Assembly: GCA_027005175.1 (NCBI GenBank)
Contig: JALTMC010000652.1
Span: 1 to 9,678 of the forward strand
Source of the DNA: Myxococcales bacterium
Lineage (GTDB): Bacteria > Myxococcota_C > UBA6777
Length of the DNA: 9,678 bases
Reading direction: 5' to 3'
A model generated the notes under the pieces. The model was not told where the DNA came from. It saw only the letters and a list, made by a program, of their open reading frames with translations, and made no database searches. The translations under genes were made by a program, and so were the position numbers. This document shows, one piece after another, positions 5,553-9,678 of this stretch (the first letter of the stretch is position 1; each line of letters begins with the position of its first letter).

Positions 5553-7220
5553 ATGTCAGGTAAGAGAAGTTGGCAAAAGTGGACCGTCTCAGAAATGGAC
5601 GCCATGGACGAGAAGCTTCAACAACTCAAAGATATTGAGTTGCAAGGTGTCATTGGGCAAACGGTAGGCAATATCACCCTCACAGAGCTTATTGGTGAGG
5701 GAGGCATGGGGAAGGTATATCTGGCCGAGCACATCCAGCTCAAAACACCCTACGCAGTCAAAGTACTGTTGCCGGACTTATCGACAGACCCCACAGTGGC
5801 CGAGCGATTTCGTCGGGAAGCGATGATGTCGAGCCGACTGCGGCATCCCCACATTGTGTTTATCACAGACTTCGGATACCACGACCACTTAGGTCTCTAC
5901 TTGACCATGGAGTATCTGGAGGGAATCACCCTCAAAGAGCACATCAAGGCCTACCCGGAGGGGATGAAGATCTGGGACGCCATCAGTATGATGCTTCAAC
6001 TGTGTGATGCCCTGGGCTTTGCACATGAATCAGGTGTGATACATCGTGACCTCAAACCTGAAAATATTTTCCTACAAAAGCATCCACAAAAAGAAATACA
6101 CATGGTCAAAGTTCTCGACTTTGGAATTGCTCGCCTTGTGGAAGCAAGCGGTCCCAAGCTCACCATGGAGGGTCATGTGCTGGGCACTCCATACTATACA
6201 GCTCCCGAACAGATCATGGGCAAAGAGATCACGGCTCAAACTGATATTTATGCGTTGGGTGCGGTGTTGTATCAGATGTTATCGGGACAGCCTCCCTTTA
6301 AAGGAAGCAGCGGTATGGAGATCTTTACCAAGCACCTGATGCATACCCCTCCTCCCATTTCCACCATTCGAAAAGACCTCGCCGAGACGAAGCTCAATGA
6401 TCTAATCAACCTTACCCTTCAAAAAGACCCCGATTTGCGTCCCATCTCGATGCATGCTTTTCAAGCTCAACTCATCGAAGCTCTTCAAGAGCTTCAATCC
6501 ATGGGCTTCACCGACGCCCAAGAGGAGATCTCCTTTGCAAGGAGTGGTAGCTACAATCAAATACCCCAAATCCCCAGTCTGCCTCAAAAGAATGTCCGTC
6601 TTTCGGGGATTTTCGACCAGATCGACGACTTTCCATCAACCTCCATGCTGGCCTTCTTCTACCAAGCGCAACATGAGCTGAGTTCGTTGTCGATCCCCTT
6701 ATTTTTTACAGCCACCTGGAGTGCACTTTTATGGGATCTTGCAGAGAACGAGACCTCCTCTCCAGAGTTTCAGTATGCCACTCATACCCTTGTGTCTTTG
6801 TTTGAGTTGCTTTTGCAAGAAGCCGATGAGCCCAATCCAGATGCTGCTGCGCTTCCTGTTCTCCAACGCGCCATTCGCGATCTCTTTGCCCTCACCAGCA
6901 CAGAACAGCAAAAAGTGGCTCTGGCAGTCCTCCAGCCTGTGATGTCGCATCACCTCTTTCCCGAGGAGTTTCTCCCCAAGTGGGCCACAGCACAAACCAC
7001 AGGAACCTGGAAACGATTGCGCAATGTACTCAACCAGGATATCCGGGTGTTGTTTGGAATACATTCCCAGAACTCCCAGTCCGAGTTGTCCAGCGCAAGT
7101 CAAGCAGAGTTACCTGCCGCACAACCAAAGAAAGTCCCCAAATGGTCTGCCGGCCCGGAGGAAACGACTCGCCAAGCCGAATCACCCATCACAGATCCTC
7201 TTGATACGAAACCGACATAA
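5553..7220 (+). CDS. Soluble Hanks-type serine/threonine protein kinase with unknown C-terminal region
   Basis: The 555-aa product has a ~30-residue lead-in and then a complete protein kinase domain (about 41-312). Seen are the Gly loop GEGGMGKVY (48-56), the ATP-binding Lys70 in YAVKV, Glu89 of helix C, the catalytic loop HRDLKPEN (164-171, Asp166), DFG (189-191), GTPYYTAPEQ (211-220) and Arg296 of subdomain XI. All key residues are present, so it should be active. There is no transmembrane helix or PASTA domain, unlike many bacterial sensor kinases. Residues about 320-515 form an unrecognised, mostly helical region, followed by a polar Ser/Pro/Lys-rich tail. AAGGA lies 8 bases before the ATG. 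A lipoprotein gene follows after 18 bases, and the SEC-C/HEPN-like gene diverges from the same intergenic gap. Substrates are unknown; those neighbours are candidates by position only. Confidence 0.95.
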   Translation: MSGKRSWQKWTVSEMDAMDEKLQQLKDIELQGVIGQTVGNITLTELIGEGGMGKVYLAEHIQLKTPYAVKVLLPDLSTDPTVAERFRREAMMSSRLRHPHIVFITDFGYHDHLGLYLTMEYLEGITLKEHIKAYPEGMKIWDAISMMLQLCDALGFAHESGVIHRDLKPENIFLQKHPQKEIHMVKVLDFGIARLVEASGPKLTMEGHVLGTPYYTAPEQIMGKEITAQTDIYALGAVLYQMLSGQPPFKGSSGMEIFTKHLMHTPPPISTIRKDLAETKLNDLINLTLQKDPDLRPISMHAFQAQLIEALQELQSMGFTDAQEEISFARSGSYNQIPQIPSLPQKNVRLSGIFDQIDDFPSTSMLAFFYQAQHELSSLSIPLFFTATWSALLWDLAENETSSPEFQYATHTLVSLFELLLQEADEPNPDAAALPVLQRAIRDLFALTSTEQQKVALAVLQPVMSHHLFPEEFLPKWATAQTTGTWKRLRNVLNQDIRVLFGIHSQNSQSELSSASQAELPAAQPKKVPKWSAGPEETTRQAESPITDPLDTKPT

Positions 7221-7238
7221 TTGGGAGAGGACTCATTC

Positions 7239-8009
7239 ATGCCTCACAAGACGTTAATTTCGATTGGATTACTCTGTTTGTTTGTATTATCATGTGTTTC
7301 GAGTTCAACATCAACTCAAAGCAAGAACAACACGACACCCTCTGCTCCTCCAAAAGAAACAGTCCGTCCTCTCCCTCTCAAAGGACCCCGTATTCAAGCT
7401 CTCACGAAGAAGCCAACGATGACCCATCGTGTGCTCTATCTCAGTGCAAAGATCAAACTTCGCGACAAAAAATCCGTTCGTACACGAATAACATCCTTTC
7501 AAACATGGCGAGACACAAGCCGTGTCAAAACGATGAATATGAGACATGGAAATGTATGGTTGAACCTGACTATTACCACGATGCCACCGGGCTATATCGC
7601 TCTCAAAGGAGCATTTCGAGCAGGAGGATACTTTTTTCCCATCAACAAGAAGTCCAATCTTCTGACCACAGCCACCCCCAAATGGGACCGAACCTTTGTG
7701 CACAACAGCACAGACAAAAAGGCTGGCGTCACCATCTCAATTCTTGCGAGGCTACAATCTCAATCCACCCAACCCGGGCAGAAGAGCTACTCCTTTAACG
7801 TGGAGAATATAGACCTATATCGACTCATGAAACGTCTAGCTCAATTCAATAATTTAAAACTATCCTGGTCCCCAGCCATCCCAAATAGAAAGGGAATTAC
7901 CCTGAAGCTCAAAGCCAAGAAACGCATCACACTTGTCCACACAGTTTGTGCAAAATACAACCTTGTTTGCAAGGTGCTTGGCAACGTGCTCTGGGCCAAA
8001 GCGAAATAG
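7239..8009 (+). CDS. Lipoprotein with C-terminal secretin/TonB short N-terminal (STN)-like domain
   Basis: The 256-aa product has a short basic N-terminus, a hydrophobic stretch and a V-L-S-C19 sequence that fits a lipobox, followed by a Ser/Thr-rich linker. It should be exported and lipidated at Cys19. The middle (about 60-170) is a predicted beta-rich region I do not recognise. Residues about 184-256 match the STN/secretin N0 pattern: a F-N-V-E-N-I-D-L start, a helix (L-M-K-R-L-A), L-K-L-S-W-S-P, then G-I-T-L-K-L and a final N-V-L-W. This fold usually occurs in secretins, TonB-dependent receptors or FecR-like proteins, but no secretin pore or TonB barrel follows here. A TTG at 7221 is in frame, but GGGAGAGG (7223-7230) is 8 bases before the ATG at 7239. 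It is probably co-transcribed with the kinase. Confidence 0.75.
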   Translation: MPHKTLISIGLLCLFVLSCVSSSTSTQSKNNTTPSAPPKETVRPLPLKGPRIQALTKKPTMTHRVLYLSAKIKLRDKKSVRTRITSFQTWRDTSRVKTMNMRHGNVWLNLTITTMPPGYIALKGAFRAGGYFFPINKKSNLLTTATPKWDRTFVHNSTDKKAGVTISILARLQSQSTQPGQKSYSFNVENIDLYRLMKRLAQFNNLKLSWSPAIPNRKGITLKLKAKKRITLVHTVCAKYNLVCKVLGNVLWAKAK

Positions 8010-8017
8010 TGCCGGGC

Positions 8018-8425
8018 TTACTTCTGGAGTCGCCCCTGCACATAAGCACCCGCAAACATCGCAACAAGAACAATCACAAGAGGCCAGTTTCCAACCCCAA
8101 GACCTGCGATAGCAGGCCCTGGACAAACGCCACAAGTCCCCCAACCAACCCCAAAGATAGCAGCTCCCAGCAATGTGTCTCGATTCATAGGAGAAACACG
8201 CTTGGAAAAAGTCCCTTCAAGCAGGGGCTTTTTCATCATCCGTGGGAGGAGCTGGTAAGAGAGCAGAGCAACAATGGAAGCAGCTCCCAAGACACCAAAC
8301 AAGCCAAAATCTTGAAACCTTAAGAAAGAAAGAATGACCTCTGGCTTGGTCATTGTGGCATGAGAGAGACCAAAACCAAAAAGAGCACCTGCCACCACAA
8401 CAGCAATCATCGATGATATTTTCAT
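8018..8425 (-). CDS. YeeE/YedE-family sulfur permease subunit, PmpB-like
   Basis: The 135-aa integral membrane protein is the second half of a split YeeE/YedE transporter. Hallmarks are GFGLSHATMTKPEVILSFL near the N-terminus (17-35) and GVGWGTCGVCPGPA (92-105) near the C-terminus, with about four hydrophobic segments. Family members move thiosulfate or related sulfur species, and the conserved Cys (here Cys101) takes part. An extra cysteine, Cys98, sits three residues earlier, where Leu-Ala is usual as I recall it. The ATG overlaps the stop of the PmpA-like gene by one base (TGATG), which implies coupled translation. A GGGGG-rich site lies about 7 bases upstream. It converges with the lipoprotein gene across an 8-base gap with no visible terminator. 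Confidence 0.88.
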   Translation of the reverse strand: MKISSMIAVVVAGALFGFGLSHATMTKPEVILSFLRFQDFGLFGVLGAASIVALLSYQLLPRMMKKPLLEGTFSKRVSPMNRDTLLGAAIFGVGWGTCGVCPGPAIAGLGVGNWPLVIVLVAMFAGAYVQGRLQK

Positions 8426-8895
8426 CAAACACCCCCTACCAGTTTAACCAACGAAGCTGTCACCATGGCTGTTGCAAGAAAAATTAAAACCGCCAGTAAT
8501 GACGGCAGCTGCAAGGAAGCAAGACCACAAATACCATGCCCTGAAGTACAGCCTCCAGACAATCTTGAACCAAAGCCTACAACAAATCCCCCCACTGCCA
8601 ATTGCCACCAGGGAACTGTGGTCACAAAAGGCTCTCCGACAGAGAAAAGCCAGATCACCGCACCTAGGATTAAGCCTACAGCAAAAAAAGTTCGCCAGTT
8701 TCGGCTTTCTACAAACTTTTGTTGATGAAAATAACTCCAATTGGAAAAGTAGGACCAAGTACTGGAAAAGAAAGTGCTCATTCCACCAATAAGTCCAGTC
8801 ATAAGATACAAAAAACTGACAGCAACACCGAGAAACAGGCCCCCTATTAAATAATGTGTGATACCCAACGGAAAGAGTGTCTCAAAAGATGGCAT
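8425..8895 (-). CDS. YeeE/YedE-family sulfur permease subunit, PmpA-like
   Basis: The 156-aa integral membrane protein is the first half of the split transporter. The signature GFGSRLSGGCTSGHGICG (107-124) contains the family's Cys116. Cys123 replaces the Ser usually seen in CTSGHGISG. Hydrophobic segments lie at about 8-35, 68-85, 96-112 and 131-151. The frame stays open upstream to 8979, but AGAGG with a 7-8 base spacer precedes the ATG at 8895, and the residues before it (Cys/Glu/His-rich) do not fit the family, so I use the inner start. It forms a two-gene operon with the PmpB-like gene. No rhodanese, persulfide dioxygenase or ArsR/BigR-type regulator, which often accompany such pairs, is present in this window. 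Confidence 0.88.
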   Translation of the reverse strand: MPSFETLFPLGITHYLIGGLFLGVAVSFLYLMTGLIGGMSTFFSSTWSYFSNWSYFHQQKFVESRNWRTFFAVGLILGAVIWLFSVGEPFVTTVPWWQLAVGGFVVGFGSRLSGGCTSGHGICGLASLQLPSLLAVLIFLATAMVTASLVKLVGGV

Positions 8896-9121
8896 AAGAA
8901 TACCTCTATCAATAAAGAAACGAGAAAGAAGCTCACAAGTGTGTTCCACACCTTTTTCAGAACAAGAGAATACCATCACAAAGATGACTAAAACTACTTT
9001 ACGACATCCCCCAAAACAAACTTGAGAACAAGTCGAAGCAATTCACCGAAAGAAGACTGTTGCAAAGAAAAGAGACGCGATGTATCAAGAACCTTGAATG
9101 GCGATGGCGAAGGAGAATCAA
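8896..9121. promoter_or_regulatory. Divergent intergenic region, permease pair and DTW gene
   Basis: This AT-rich gap must hold the promoters for the leftward permease operon and probably the rightward DTW gene. On the plus strand TTGCAA (9060-9065), 17 bases, then TATCAA (9083-9088) is a weak sigma-70-like pair (4/6 each) before the DTW gene. No convincing pair was found for the permease direction. The inverted repeat at 8939-8951 is listed separately. Confidence 0.3.
8939..8951. promoter_or_regulatory. Inverted repeat upstream of the permease operon
   Basis: GTGTG-TTC-CACAC is a perfect 5-3-5 inverted repeat 44 bases upstream of the PmpA-like ATG, in the likely leader or promoter. On the plus strand it is followed by CTTTTTC, so it also looks like a weak terminator, but no plus-strand gene precedes it closely. 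An operator is a reasonable guess; the regulator is unknown. Confidence 0.3.
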
Positions 9122-9678
9122 TTGGTTGGGTCAACAACACAGCGAGATATGTGCCTTAAATGTTACAAAGCGATGGCGCAATGTATATGCGATGAGATCA
9201 GGCCTGTAAAGCATGAGACATTCGTCACAATTATTCAGCACCCACGGGAGCGAATGCACCCTTTCGGCACTGTCCGTATTACTCGCCAAGCTCTGGAGAA
9301 AGTGTGGGTGGAGTCGTATGGTCCCCGGAGCTATTGGGCGAAAGAACGAGCACAAGAGCTTGAACAAGCGCTTCGAGAGCGAAGCCAGGGAAGACGCACC
9401 GCGCTCCTCTATCCAGCCGATGGAGCGGAGTTAATATCCGATCTACCTGACCATGAGAAACCAACACATCTCGTTGTTCTCGACGGGACCTGGAACCACG
9501 CAAAGAAGCTGTATCGTGAATTACCCTTTTTACAGACTTTACCCAAAGTTGCCCTGATACCAGAGCGTCCGAGTGAGTACCAGATCCGAATGGAGCCCTC
9601 TGCATCATGCGTTTCGACCATTGAAGCCATCTACTATGCACTTCGTGAGTTGGAACCCAGTAACACACAGCTTGAAGA
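9122..9678 (+). CDS. DTW-domain tRNA-uridine aminocarboxypropyltransferase, 3' end beyond window
   Basis: The frame is open from 9098 to the edge, so at least 185 residues are visible. DTW proteins (TapT/YfiP in E. coli, DTWD1/2 in humans) transfer the aminocarboxypropyl group of SAM to tRNA uridine (acp3U). Seen are an N-terminal zinc-type C11-x2-C14-x6-C21-x-C23, the motif I-I-Q-H-P-R-E-R, the signature D-G-T-W (121-124) and S-E-Y-Q-I-R (151-156) followed by S-T-I-E-A. The C-terminus, probably a few tens of residues, is missing. The start is uncertain. TTG at 9122 has AAGGAG six bases upstream (9110-9115). ATGs at 9098 and 9104 are in frame but lack a clear site, and ATG 9149 sits just before the first cysteine. 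A TapT ortholog is likely, but the short N-terminus differs from the E. coli protein. Confidence 0.9.
   Translation, partial: MVGSTTQRDMCLKCYKAMAQCICDEIRPVKHETFVTIIQHPRERMHPFGTVRITRQALEKVWVESYGPRSYWAKERAQELEQALRERSQGRRTALLYPADGAELISDLPDHEKPTHLVVLDGTWNHAKKLYRELPFLQTLPKVALIPERPSEYQIRMEPSASCVSTIEAIYYALRELEPSNTQLE

Noticed and set aside
8896-8979. Longer N-terminus for the PmpA-like protein
   Set aside because: The added 28 residues do not resemble the family, no ribosome binding site supports the upstream start, and the ATG at 8895 has a good one.
9131-9668. Minus-strand ORFs opposite the window's right end
   Set aside because: They are antisense shadows of the DTW-domain gene, which has all family motifs on the plus strand.

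Overview
The window appears to be chromosomal DNA from a Gram-negative bacterium with intermediate GC content. A Hanks-type Ser/Thr kinase, a lipoprotein with a secretin/TonB-like short N-terminal (STN) fold, a large SEC-C/TPR-like protein and small Cys-rich proteins recall Myxococcota and relatives. That placement is inferred from gene content, not from a marker gene. No rRNA, tRNA, transposase, phage gene or CRISPR array is visible.

Layout, left to right. (1) 1-155 has no assignable gene but holds a short ATTCGTG repeat and a weak terminator. (2) 156-443 (-) is a 95-aa eight-cysteine zinc-ribbon protein. Upstream of it lie a perfect 12-bp palindrome and a 15-bp tandem duplication. (3) 730-2490 (+) is a two-gene operon: a membrane-anchored CAT/E2-like acyltransferase whose catalytic His is replaced by Glu, then a DHRS4-like short-chain dehydrogenase. 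A 23-codon ORF with a good ribosome binding site precedes the operon. (4) 2503-2718 is a block of three tandem-like repeat units. It runs into the 3' end of the next gene and supplies that gene's last ~19 codons and stop. (5) 2653-5448 (-) is a 931-aa SEC-C / TPR-like / coiled-coil protein. Its C-terminal helical domain carries an R-N-x3-H motif like that of HEPN ribonucleases. (6) 5553-8009 (+), divergent from it across about 100 bp, is a soluble Ser/Thr kinase with an unrecognised C-terminal region. A lipoprotein ending in an STN-like domain follows. (7) 8018-8895 (-) is a split YeeE/YedE (PmpA/PmpB-type) sulfur permease pair joined by a TGATG overlap. (8) 9122 to the window end (+) is a DTW-domain tRNA-uridine aminocarboxypropyltransferase, cut by the edge and missing from simple ORF lists because it has no stop inside the window.

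The best candidate for an undescribed system is the divergent set in 2653-8009: SEC-C/TPR/HEPN-like protein, kinase and STN lipoprotein. Their linkage in function is inferred from arrangement only. The second is the acyltransferase-like/SDR operon with the altered active site. The third is the repeat family captured into a coding region.
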